DNA of 46,972 nt from a virus, in IMG/VR virus record IMGVR_UViG_3300008267_000817, positions 1 through 46,972 of that record, one strand, 5' to 3'. Each line of letters starts with the position of its first letter. Within the stretch, counting starts at the first letter, position 1. The notes beneath the pieces are model-generated. The model was not told the origin of the DNA and did no database searches. It was given only the letters and a program-made list of their open reading frames with translations. The position numbers and the translations under genes are program-made. This document shows positions 12,144 through 19,456 of the stretch, in pieces.

Positions 12144-12614
12144 ATGAATATATTTTTTCTTGATTTTGATACAAAAAAATGTGCGGAATATCATTGTGAT
12201 AAACACGTCGTTAAAATGATACTTGAAACCGCACAATTATTATGTGGATCACATTGGATTGCAGGTAGTGAAGCACCATATAAATTATCACATAAGAATC
12301 ATCCTTGTTCTATTTGGGTTAGAGAATCACTTTCAAACTATCTATATTTATGTGATTTGGGTTTAGAACTCTGTAAAGAATATACCTATCGATACGGCAA
12401 AAGACATAAATCACAAGACATAATAGAATGGTGTTTAACAAATAAACCAAATATCCACGATGTTGATTTTACTTGTCCACCACTTGCTATGGGTGATGAA
12501 TATAAAATTGGTAATGATATTATCGAATCTTATAGAAACTATTATATAAAAGCAAAAAAAGATTTTGCACTATGGAAAAATAGACCAATTCCAGATTGGT
12601 TTATATTTATATAG
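12144..12614 (+). CDS. Pyrimidine-dimer glycosylase-like protein
   Basis: A 156-residue protein with the N-terminal pattern MNIFFLDFDTKKCAEYHCDKHVVKMILETAQLL split over residues 1-33 and later HKNHPCSIWVRES, EYTYRYGKRHKS and a C-terminal TCPPLAMGDEYK. This conserved phage family is usually assigned to the pyrimidine dimer DNA glycosylase domain (Pyr_excise, T4 DenV type). The assignment is family-based, and catalytic residues are not certain by eye. A nearly leaderless host-type promoter suggests early expression. Confidence 0.62.
   Translation: MNIFFLDFDTKKCAEYHCDKHVVKMILETAQLLCGSHWIAGSEAPYKLSHKNHPCSIWVRESLSNYLYLCDLGLELCKEYTYRYGKRHKSQDIIEWCLTNKPNIHDVDFTCPPLAMGDEYKIGNDIIESYRNYYIKAKKDFALWKNRPIPDWFIFI
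12604..12610 (+). promoter_or_regulatory. Candidate late promoter (TATTTAT)
   Basis: TATTTAT ending six bases before the ATG at 12617, inside the end of the preceding gene. Confidence 0.4.
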
Positions 12615-12616
12615 AT

Positions 12617-13807
12617 ATGAAACGCATTATATATGAAAGTATAGTATCATCTGGATTACCTAATGTTAAATTTGGTGATAATATTGTTGGTAATTCAACA
12701 CCGTCAAAAGATAAAATTAATCAAGAACTTCTTAAAGATGTTAGTGACGCAGCGAAAAAAGCTGGTGTTGAAGTAACTATCACAACCGCAGTTACTGGAC
12801 ATAAAAAAGGATCACGACACGAAACCGGAAATGCAATTGATATTGCAATGGTTGATGGTAAAGGATTTTCTGGTGGTGAACAACAAGCTAAAAAGTTAGG
12901 GATTTATGATTCAATTCAAAAATTCGTTGATGCTTTAATATCAATGGGTTATAAAAAAAATAGTGAAAAAGGAAACGATAAAGCTGTTTTAACTTTTGGT
13001 TTTCCAGGACATGACAACCATATTCACGTATCAAGAAAAAGTGGTATGGGTTCAGAACCAAAAACTATTGAAGATTTGAAAAAAGATTTAGATATTCCGG
13101 AAGATGATACATTCGCATATATCGATATTTCCAGTTCATCAACAATGAAAGGAAAAAACCAAACATTAAAAAATGATAAGTATTTTGTATTACATCATAC
13201 GGCAGGTAGAGGAACCCCAAAAGATGTGGTAAATATTTTAAATAAAAGAGGACTTGGTATTCAATGGGTTATTGATAGAAATGGTAAATTATATAAAACA
13301 TTACCATCTGGAAATTTCGGACAACACGTCGTCCCAAATAAGTCATCAGCACCAAAGGATTTATCAAATAGAACAGCACAAGGTGTTGAAATTATTGCCA
13401 GTAACGATAGGGATATTTTACCACAACAATGTAAAACGGCACTTAAATTAGTAAAACAATTGGGATATCCGTTAAGTAATATCTATGGACACGGAGAACT
13501 ACAAACAAATAAAGAATCAACAGAAGGTCAAACTTGTAAACAATATATTATAAGTAATTATGGTAAATCACCAGAACAACTAAAAATAAGTTCAGACGAT
13601 ACTGAAATCTCGACAACTAAAAAACAAAATCAAAGTTCCGATACAATAAAATCTTTAGAAGATTTAATGTCAGTACCAGAAGATGAGAGAAGATCAAAAT
13701 ATAAAGAGTTTTTGGCTAAAAATTTCAAGTTATTTGAAAATAGTGGTTTAAAGAAAAGATCTCCAAAAATCAATGAAGATATAGAAAGAATTAAAAAATT
13801 ATTATAA
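12617..13807 (+). CDS. Two-domain peptidoglycan hydrolase: M15 peptidase and amidase
   Basis: A 396-residue lysin. Residues 30-140 form an M15-type zinc carboxy- or endopeptidase: SRHETGNAIDIAM gives the zinc ligands H68 and D75, and GHDNHIHVS gives H135/H137. Residues 185-315 form an N-acetylmuramoyl-L-alanine amidase (amidase_2/PGRP): VLHHTAGRG with H193/H194 and YGHGELQTNKE...GQTC with H292 and C307. A helical tail ends NEDIERIKKLL. The start MKRIIYE ends in I-Y-E, like the capsid-type leaders of other genes here, so it may be virion-associated. I chose ATG 12617, as the earlier in-frame start lies inside the previous gene. Confidence 0.88.
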   Translation: MKRIIYESIVSSGLPNVKFGDNIVGNSTPSKDKINQELLKDVSDAAKKAGVEVTITTAVTGHKKGSRHETGNAIDIAMVDGKGFSGGEQQAKKLGIYDSIQKFVDALISMGYKKNSEKGNDKAVLTFGFPGHDNHIHVSRKSGMGSEPKTIEDLKKDLDIPEDDTFAYIDISSSSTMKGKNQTLKNDKYFVLHHTAGRGTPKDVVNILNKRGLGIQWVIDRNGKLYKTLPSGNFGQHVVPNKSSAPKDLSNRTAQGVEIIASNDRDILPQQCKTALKLVKQLGYPLSNIYGHGELQTNKESTEGQTCKQYIISNYGKSPEQLKISSDDTEISTTKKQNQSSDTIKSLEDLMSVPEDERRSKYKEFLAKNFKLFENSGLKKRSPKINEDIERIKKLL

Positions 13808-13812
13808 TTTTC

Positions 13813-13843
13813 TTGACACAACCAAATATTTATCATATGTTTG
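13813..13843 (+). promoter_or_regulatory. Host-type promoter
   Basis: TTGACA from 13813 and TATGTTTG at 13836-13843, 20 bp between TTG and the -7 element. Confidence 0.7.
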
Positions 13844-13868
13844 TAATGTAATTTAAAAACAAGAAAAA

Positions 13869-14018
13869 ATGAGTGAGATACAAAATGAAGTAGTTGAGGT
13901 TGAAATCTACGGATACATCAACAGAAAAGGTCAAAAGGTATATACACCTAATTTGGAATTCGCCAAAATTATGGCAAACAAATATGGTGAAGGAAAACTT
14001 TTTATTGAAAATAAATAA
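13869..14018 (+). CDS. Small protein of unknown function (49 aa)
   Basis: A 49-residue frame starting MSEIQNEVVEVEIYGYINRKG and ending EGKLFIENK. A well-placed host-type promoter lies upstream and codon use looks coding. It may be a small strand-rich protein. It lies just before the promoter of the 0.9 kb structured RNA. No family recognised. Confidence 0.6.
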   Translation: MSEIQNEVVEVEIYGYINRKGQKVYTPNLEFAKIMANKYGEGKLFIENK

Positions 14019-14036
14019 AAAAGTTTTATAAAAAAC

Positions 14037-14067
14037 TTGACAAGTTAAGATAAATGTTTTAACTTTG
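14037..14067 (+). promoter_or_regulatory. Promoter of the 0.9 kb ncRNA
   Basis: TTGACA from 14037 and TAACTTTG at 14060-14067, 20 bp between TTG and the -7 element; a boxA-like AAAGTTCTTTGA follows at about 14092-14103. Confidence 0.75.
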
Positions 14068-14955
14068 TAAAACAAAATCGGAAAAGTCCGAAAAGTTCTT
14101 TGAAAAATGAATTATCCGTTCAGGAGTAAGAAATGAAACTGATAAAGATATTGGGCTGTGTATAGTCCTTAAATAAACTGGGAAACCAGGATAAAGTGAA
14201 TTATTTGTGTAAGTGATTTGCGGTTTGGGAAACTGAACTTGAGTACACAAGCGGGATACCGTTTAACCTTTAGTACCGAGGGCAACGCTGTAGGGAAAGT
14301 GGTTAAATGATTAGGCGATGTGGGTCGTCTGATTGAAGTGGGAACACTAATAGGAATAACCCGTAGGAATATTGTAAAAAATAGAATTATCCAATTTTAT
14401 TATTGCGTGTTCCAATATTATAGGATACTTAAAACCGAAAGGTATGTTAATGTACGGGTGGTGCCGTTACTAACCTTGATAAACTTCTACCAAGGAGTTA
14501 ATCTCGAAGTAGTCTTGAAATATGGAAATGGGGACATTTCAGAGAGTAGTTAAGTATCGATTCGTCCAAAAGATGGGTTGGCTTGGTTGGCGGACCACTA
14601 CTTTCACAATCCACAACACAAATACTTTATGGAAAAGTAATAAAACTATTATTAAACTACAGAAAGGAAAAGCGTCCGTCAGGTTTGGATGAAAGGTGAC
14701 TACATAGTCACGGGTTGTCCGTGGCACATAAGGATCCCAAGTCTGAGTGTAATTATCCGAAAAACCTTTAGTCCCGCAAGGACGAACTGGGGAGGCATCC
14801 TCGGAAAGAGTCAAGTAAGATGAGAGTAATTCAAACCTCAAGGCAATAATGACTCAAAAGGTTCTCAAAAACAGGTGTAATCTCAGCCTTATATTTAAAA
14901 ACAAAAAATCTTATAAGAAAAAAAATTAACGGACAACGGATGGTTGTCCTTTTTT
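14068..14955 (+). ncRNA. Large structured non-coding RNA
   Basis: Nearly 0.9 kb between a strong promoter with boxA-like leader and a strong terminator, without a credible reading frame. Hairpins are dense and several carry GNRA-type loops: CTGG-GAAA-CCAG (14178-14189), ACC-GAAA-GGT (14434-14443), GTCC-CGCAA-GGAC (14771-14783), plus GTGACTA/TAGTCAC (14696-14711) and GAGG/CCTC (14792-14802). Phages carrying tRNA arrays sometimes encode very large ornate RNAs such as GOLLD and ROOL, and this is the right size and setting. I cannot assign it to either class by eye. It is not RNase P RNA as far as I can see. Confidence 0.65.
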
Positions 14956-14956
14956 C
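14931..14956 (+). terminator. Rho-independent terminator
   Basis: GGACAAC/GTTGTCC with a five-base loop and six T, ending the large ncRNA. Confidence 0.88.
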
Positions 14957-14966
14957 GTTTATGATA

Positions 14967-14973
14967 TATTTAT
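14967..14973 (+). promoter_or_regulatory. Candidate late promoter (TATTTAT)
   Basis: TATTTAT, 19 bases before the ATG at 14993. Confidence 0.5.
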
Positions 14974-14992
14974 AGTTTATAGAATTGAACAT

Positions 14993-16564
14993 ATGGAAAA
15001 ATCTCTAATTATAGAAGAAATTAATAGAATCAACTTTCTAATGAACTTTGACACAAACAAAAGTTTTGAAGATCAGAAGTTATTACAAATATCCGAACAA
15101 CTTATATTTGAACAAGCAAAACCACAACAAAAACAAGGTCAACAGCAACTAACACCAGAACAAATCCAAGCTGCGAAACAAAAAATTCAAGCAAGTGCCA
15201 ATAAAACAGCATATGCAATTTTTGGTGAATTAATGAAAGCTTTTGATATGGATGGTGACAAAGATTTGAAAGATAATGATGGAACTAATGAAGGTGCAGC
15301 ATTAGCGGCAATCAAAAAAATTCAGAATAAAGAAACTCTTGATGCTTTAAATAAGTATATTGCAAACTGGAAACAATATCCTAATCTTAAAACTTGGTTG
15401 AATGCCGAAATGAGTGATTTTGATGGTGAGTATGGTGATATCTGGAATAAATTAGAAAAGATGGGTTATGCCGGTGCTAACAGAAATGTATTATTAAAAG
15501 TTGCTGGTGCAACACCAGTTGGTGCTATAATCAAAGGTGCTGATAAAGCTATCGACTCTTTAAGAGGTTTATCATTAGAACAAATAATGGAAGGGTTTAG
15601 AGAAATTGTAAATGGTATTGGTGGAACTGTAGCAACATTAATTTTAAGTGCGATTCCAGGGGGACAGGCTGCAAATATGTTAATTTATGGTGCGTTGACT
15701 GCTTGGGATTTCGTTCAAATGGATAAAGGTAAGGGTAATTTTTTTGATACAATTTTAGATACATTTTCATTATTACTATCAGGAATTGGATTACAGAGTT
15801 CATTAAAACCATTACAAGGGACTAAAGCGGTTCTTGGTGCTGAAAAAACGGCGGTTGGGTTTTTTGGAAAAATGGCTCAGAAATTCCCAAAATTAAGTCA
15901 ATTTTTCAATAGCATTGTTAGTAAAATTGCCGGTGGTGCGAAGTGGGTTATTGATGGTATTAAAAAAGGTGTTACCTGGTTAATTACAAAATTATCCTTT
16001 TTAAAGAATTTCGGTAATATGTTATTAGGTGCGCTAAATAAGGTTACAACTTTTTTAGGTGATATTGTGAACGCAATAAAAGGAACCGCTGGAAAAGTAG
16101 TCGCGAAGGTCGCACCAAAAACAACAGCATTATTACAAAAAGGGACAGCGTATTTTACGGCATACGCAAAAACAAAATTAGGTCCAATATTTCAATCAAT
16201 TGAGAATACTTTGGGTAAAGATGTAATGGGTGAATTAAATGAAAAAGTTGTTGATTGGATTAAAGATAAAATATTTGAGATGGGTTCTGAAGCAACAACA
16301 GAAAAAGTAAGACCTGTCATTTGTCAAGCAGGTAAAACATATTGTAATACTTTTGATACTATTATGAATGGTGTTGTTACCGCACATTCAACAAAAGGAG
16401 TTAAAAAAGCTGGAACTGAAACAGTGCATTTAGCAAAAGGAGTTAAAAAAGCTGAAACCGGAATTGAAAAAGCTGAAAAAATAGCTGGAGCAACTAAAGC
16501 TGGAACTGAAACAATACATAAAGGTCTTGAAGCCACTGGTGAAGAAGAAGGTGGTGAAGCTTAA
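14993..16564 (+). CDS. Putative virion protein with hydrophobic helices and EF-hand-like loop
   Basis: A 523-residue protein. Residues 1-40 form a helical leader ending LIFE (I-F-E, possible prohead protease site), followed by a Q-rich linker (KPQQKQGQQQL). DMDGDKDLKDND near residue 81 looks like a calcium-binding EF-hand/dockerin-type loop. Long glycine- and alanine-rich hydrophobic helices occur near 205-265 and 330-370 and could insert into membranes. The C-terminus has imperfect repeats of GVKKAGTETVH. A virion protein delivered with the DNA is plausible; no homologue recognised. Confidence 0.6.
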   Translation: MEKSLIIEEINRINFLMNFDTNKSFEDQKLLQISEQLIFEQAKPQQKQGQQQLTPEQIQAAKQKIQASANKTAYAIFGELMKAFDMDGDKDLKDNDGTNEGAALAAIKKIQNKETLDALNKYIANWKQYPNLKTWLNAEMSDFDGEYGDIWNKLEKMGYAGANRNVLLKVAGATPVGAIIKGADKAIDSLRGLSLEQIMEGFREIVNGIGGTVATLILSAIPGGQAANMLIYGALTAWDFVQMDKGKGNFFDTILDTFSLLLSGIGLQSSLKPLQGTKAVLGAEKTAVGFFGKMAQKFPKLSQFFNSIVSKIAGGAKWVIDGIKKGVTWLITKLSFLKNFGNMLLGALNKVTTFLGDIVNAIKGTAGKVVAKVAPKTTALLQKGTAYFTAYAKTKLGPIFQSIENTLGKDVMGELNEKVVDWIKDKIFEMGSEATTEKVRPVICQAGKTYCNTFDTIMNGVVTAHSTKGVKKAGTETVHLAKGVKKAETGIEKAEKIAGATKAGTETIHKGLEATGEEEGGEA

Positions 16565-16592
16565 AAAAAAAGTAGTTTTTAACAAACTATAG

Positions 16593-16599
16593 TATTTAT
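16593..16599 (+). promoter_or_regulatory. Candidate late promoter (TATTTAT)
   Basis: TATTTAT, 30 bases before the ATG at 16630. Confidence 0.5.
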
Positions 16600-16629
16600 A
16601 TATAAAATAATAAAAACAAAAAAATAATT

Positions 16630-17097
16630 ATGAAAAAAGTTATTAGATTAACAGAATCAGATTTAGTTAGAATCGTAAAAAGAGTTATTAATGAATCTGA
16701 AACTGCTGCAACAGGTGGTGCAAAACCAGTATCTACTGAAAATGGAAAAAACGCATTTAAATTAATAAAGGCGGGAGTTGACGGTAATAATAAAGATACT
16801 ATGGCAAAAGGGATTTATACTATTAAAACAAAAGAAGATTACGATACTGTTATGAGACATATTCATAAATATATTGGTAAGTACCCAACTATTTTGGGTT
16901 ATTTAGCTAGTGTTTGGGAAAAAGTTAGTCAAGGTTCAAATTTGTTTGGTATATGGTCTAGCTCCAATAATTGGTTAAGTGATTTGGAGAGACATTTATA
17001 CCAATTCAACACTAATGAATCTGCCGCAACTGCAAGTGCTATGGGTAATTCACCAGGTAGAACTTTTAATGATGGTACTTTTAAACCGAGAAATTAA
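16630..17097 (+). CDS. Putative virion protein, VKRVINE leader
   Basis: A 155-residue protein with the same 22-residue leader, ending VKRVINE, as the minus-strand protein at 3064-3576. After E22 a small-residue linker (SETAATGGAKPVS) precedes a helical domain and a Ser/Ala/Gly-rich tail. The body has no recognised motif. The identity of leaders between unrelated bodies points to a transport or processing signal and not to common ancestry of the whole gene. Head-internal cargo is the best guess. Confidence 0.65.
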   Translation: MKKVIRLTESDLVRIVKRVINESETAATGGAKPVSTENGKNAFKLIKAGVDGNNKDTMAKGIYTIKTKEDYDTVMRHIHKYIGKYPTILGYLASVWEKVSQGSNLFGIWSSSNNWLSDLERHLYQFNTNESAATASAMGNSPGRTFNDGTFKPRN

Positions 17098-17110
17098 AAT
17101 TTTATATATA

Positions 17111-17139
17111 AAAAAAAGGAGGATTATACCTCCTTTTTT
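17111..17139. terminator. Bidirectional terminator
   Basis: AGGAGG/CCTCCT stem flanked by A and T runs, between convergent genes. Confidence 0.82.
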
Positions 17140-17852
17140 GTTTTAATATAAATTAAAAATATTACCCCCCCAACCATTCCACCAATGTGACCAACTGACG
17201 AACCCAAGTAGTCGTAATCCAGAGGAAAAAAATTCATTATATTTAAATATATTTCATATAAACCAATACCAATCAACACAAACACCCCAATTTTTTTAAT
17301 CTGTCTTATGTTAAAAATTATAAACGCGGTGATAAAACCAAAAACAGATCCAGACGCACCAATACCGGAATAGTTTGATTTTATATATCGTTCTATAATT
17401 TTACGAGTTTCTTTTGGATAGAAATAGGAATTAAATTCGTTGAGTTTTTTATAATCAATACCTATATTTGTTAGTTTTTTTGATGTATATTCAAATTCTG
17501 AATTCTGTGACAAATTATAAAATAACCCACAACTTATACCAGATAATAGATACATCAGAATGTATTTTTTAAACCCAAACATCCTTTCAAACGAAACTGA
17601 AAATAACACTAAAAAAATTAAGTTTAATATTATATGGATTGGATAATAATAACTATGAACAAACATAGATGTTAATAGTTGATAAATTCTAAAATTATCT
17701 GAATGTGTTGAATAAACACCCAAATAACTATTAATATCGAATGAAAAACAAAATAAAGAAATTAAACTAACTAAATAAACACCAAGGTTTATCCCAACGA
17801 TTAATTTCACCCCCTTTGGTAAATTAACAAAATATGATTTGATTTTTTTCAT
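17124..17852 (-). CDS. Rhomboid intramembrane serine protease
   Basis: A 242-residue membrane protein with six or so predicted helices and rhomboid hallmarks: HIILN (H73 to N77, the conserved HxxxN of helix 2), GASGS with catalytic S167, and GHIGGMVGG with catalytic H222. A poorly conserved segment of about 40 residues (118-160) sits between helices 3 and 4. Rhomboids cleave membrane proteins within the bilayer. The start is supported by a TACCTTTG promoter element four bases upstream, giving a leaderless transcript. Rhomboids are uncommon in phages. Its target could be a host envelope protein. Confidence 0.88.
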   Translation of the reverse strand: MKKIKSYFVNLPKGVKLIVGINLGVYLVSLISLFCFSFDINSYLGVYSTHSDNFRIYQLLTSMFVHSYYYPIHIILNLIFLVLFSVSFERMFGFKKYILMYLLSGISCGLFYNLSQNSEFEYTSKKLTNIGIDYKKLNEFNSYFYPKETRKIIERYIKSNYSGIGASGSVFGFITAFIIFNIRQIKKIGVFVLIGIGLYEIYLNIMNFFPLDYDYLGSSVGHIGGMVGGVIFLIYIKTKKEV

Positions 17853-17856
17853 ACAA

Positions 17857-17864
17857 CAAAGGTA
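17857..17864 (-). promoter_or_regulatory. Host-type promoter -7 element, leaderless
   Basis: TACCTTTG on the minus strand, four bases before the rhomboid start codon. Confidence 0.6.
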
Positions 17865-17883
17865 ATATTATTTTTTAAATAAA

Positions 17884-17919
17884 CAAAAAAAATCCCACCA
17901 TAATTAAATGATGGGATTT
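17884..17919 (-). terminator. tmRNA terminator
   Basis: Minus-strand hairpin ATCCCATCAT/ATGGTGGGAT followed by eight T, directly behind the tmRNA 3' end. Confidence 0.88.
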
Positions 17920-17923
17920 AAAG

Positions 17924-18331
17924 TGGATCCGGAGGGATTCGAACCCTCGTCCGGTTCGTCTTGTCTAAAAGACAACTACATGCTTAGGTTGGTATTTTCT
18001 AACACCCCAAACTATCTAATTTTAATTTGATTAGAAACAAAGTTGATTTGTTCTTCACTATCGTAAATCAACAACCAATAGACGATTCGATTTCGGGTTC
18101 AATCGTAATTCACCTTAAAGGACTTCTGTTGCTAGGTTATATATCCACCGACCCCCGTTTCCGTAAACTTCTTAAGCTACAGTAACTTCAGAACCTCTTA
18201 CTAATCCAAGAGTTTCCATTTTGTTTAGCACATTGCCAGTTGTTTTTGTAAATCAGTTTTTAACGAGATTAATTCAGTCTCGGCATGCTTCCTTTATTCA
18301 ACCAACGCCCGTCAAATCCAAAAACGGACCC
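17924..18331 (-). ncRNA. ssrA: tmRNA (transfer-messenger RNA)
   Basis: About 408 nt. The ends form GGGTCCG/CGGATCC with a G-U at the third pair, the alanine identity determinant; discriminator A, CCA not encoded. The T arm is GAGGG-TTCGAAT-CCCTC, and the 5' part carries GGATTTGACGGGC and GCATGCCGAG as in bacterial tmRNAs. By analogy with Bacteroidota tmRNAs the resume codon is GGC at 18237-18235, giving a 21-codon tag that starts GNVLNK and ends RGSEVTVA before TAA (18174-18172). The TAA lies in the loop of a CTGTA/TACGG stem, where tag stops normally sit. Partner smpB is at 680. Confidence 0.93.
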
Positions 18332-18337
18332 ATATTA

Positions 18338-18389
18338 TCAAAGAACTTTATATAAATACAAATATAAATATATTTATTTAATATGGCAA
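18338..18389 (-). promoter_or_regulatory. tmRNA promoter and boxA-like leader
   Basis: On the minus strand TTG at 18389-18387 and TATATTTG at 18366-18359 are 20 bp apart; AAAGTTCTTTGA (18349-18338) lies just before the tmRNA 5' end. The -33 element overlaps the first codons of the divergent gene at 18383. Confidence 0.75.
18371..18377 (+). promoter_or_regulatory. Candidate late promoter (TATTTAT)
   Basis: TATTTAT ending five bases before the ATG at 18383. Confidence 0.42.
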
Positions 18390-19429
18390 GTGAAACATAC
18401 GAATTTTTAAAAAAAATCGCTCAAGGTGAAGAAATTAGTAGATGGGAATATCCAGATAAACTAATTTCATATGTTGATTATAGAAGTAAGATACCAAAAA
18501 TCACAATAACATTTGATGATGATGATGACTTTTTAGATATTTTTGATATTAATCGTGATAGTGATGATAGATACGCTTGGGCTAAATTTATGGGTAATTA
18601 TTATAGTGATGATTACGATAGATATCGATATGAGGATGATTGGGATGAAGGTTATATTATTCAAAACTTCAATCATACAAATATTGAAAAACTTGAAACT
18701 ATTTTAAGACTAACCAACCCAACTTTAAAACTTGGGGATGACAATAGATTGGAAGTTGCGAAATTCCTTGATAAAATGTTTTCAAGTCAGATTGATGAAT
18801 TGGTCTATGATTATGGGTTAGCACACAGTGAATGTGTTACAAGAGCTGTTAAAGAAACAATATTAAAAGATGTTAAGAATCCATTTTATAAATTTGGCAT
18901 TATTGAAATGACAACTGCGTATAAGTTTCAAACATCTGTTAAAATACTTCTCAAATTATATAATTTGTTAGAAGCCGAAAATGAAGATTTAAAAGGTTTA
19001 TTAAAATTAATATATGAAAAATATGGTGATAAAAGTGTTGGTGGTTGGAATGAATTAGAATATAATGCTTGGTGTGATGATTATGATAAAGAAAGCGAAC
19101 AAGAAAATATTGGTAAAGTTTTAGATAGTATAATAGAGTCCGTTGAAGATGATTTGAGTGATGAAATTGTTGATTTTGATGAATATAATAAATTATATGC
19201 TATGGTACTTAAACTCGGTGGTTTTAATAAATTAATTAAATTTCCAGAAAAAAATATTGAAGTTGTTTTTGAAGATATAAATATAAATACAGGTAAACTA
19301 ATCTTTAAGGTTTGGAAAAATAGTAAGGTTGAAAGAAGGTCTGTTGATAATATTGATGATTTAAATTTAACTCTGTATCATCCAGAATTATTTGAAAGTG
19401 TTAGAAGAATATTAAAAAAACTTTTATAA
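18383..19429 (+). CDS. Acidic protein of unknown function
   Basis: A 348-residue soluble acidic protein with clusters of Asp (FDDDDDFLDIFDINRDSDDRY near 49-69) and Asp/Tyr-rich stretches. No domain recognised. The end, ELFESVRRILKKLL, resembles the basic amphipathic tail of the lysin at 12617 (NEDIERIKKLL), possibly a shared C-terminal signal. It is divergent from the tmRNA gene and overlaps that gene's promoter. Confidence 0.65.
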   Translation: MASETYEFLKKIAQGEEISRWEYPDKLISYVDYRSKIPKITITFDDDDDFLDIFDINRDSDDRYAWAKFMGNYYSDDYDRYRYEDDWDEGYIIQNFNHTNIEKLETILRLTNPTLKLGDDNRLEVAKFLDKMFSSQIDELVYDYGLAHSECVTRAVKETILKDVKNPFYKFGIIEMTTAYKFQTSVKILLKLYNLLEAENEDLKGLLKLIYEKYGDKSVGGWNELEYNAWCDDYDKESEQENIGKVLDSIIESVEDDLSDEIVDFDEYNKLYAMVLKLGGFNKLIKFPEKNIEVVFEDININTGKLIFKVWKNSKVERRSVDNIDDLNLTLYHPELFESVRRILKKLL

Positions 19430-19444
19430 ATCAAATATTATTTC

Positions 19445-19452
19445 TATATTTG
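19445..19452 (+). promoter_or_regulatory. Host-type promoter -7 element, leaderless
   Basis: TATATTTG, four bases before the ATG at 19457. Confidence 0.6.
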
Positions 19453-19456
19453 TGGT

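Noticed and set aside
14320-14841. Several frames of 63-100 codons on both strands in the 0.9 kb RNA region
   Set aside because: They overlap GNRA-loop hairpins, lack protein-like composition, and none has a plausible start site; the promoter, boxA and terminator delimit an RNA.
14068-14955. RNase P RNA or rRNA fragment
   Set aside because: The conserved GAGGAAAGTCC core of RNase P RNA and long rRNA-like stretches are not visible.
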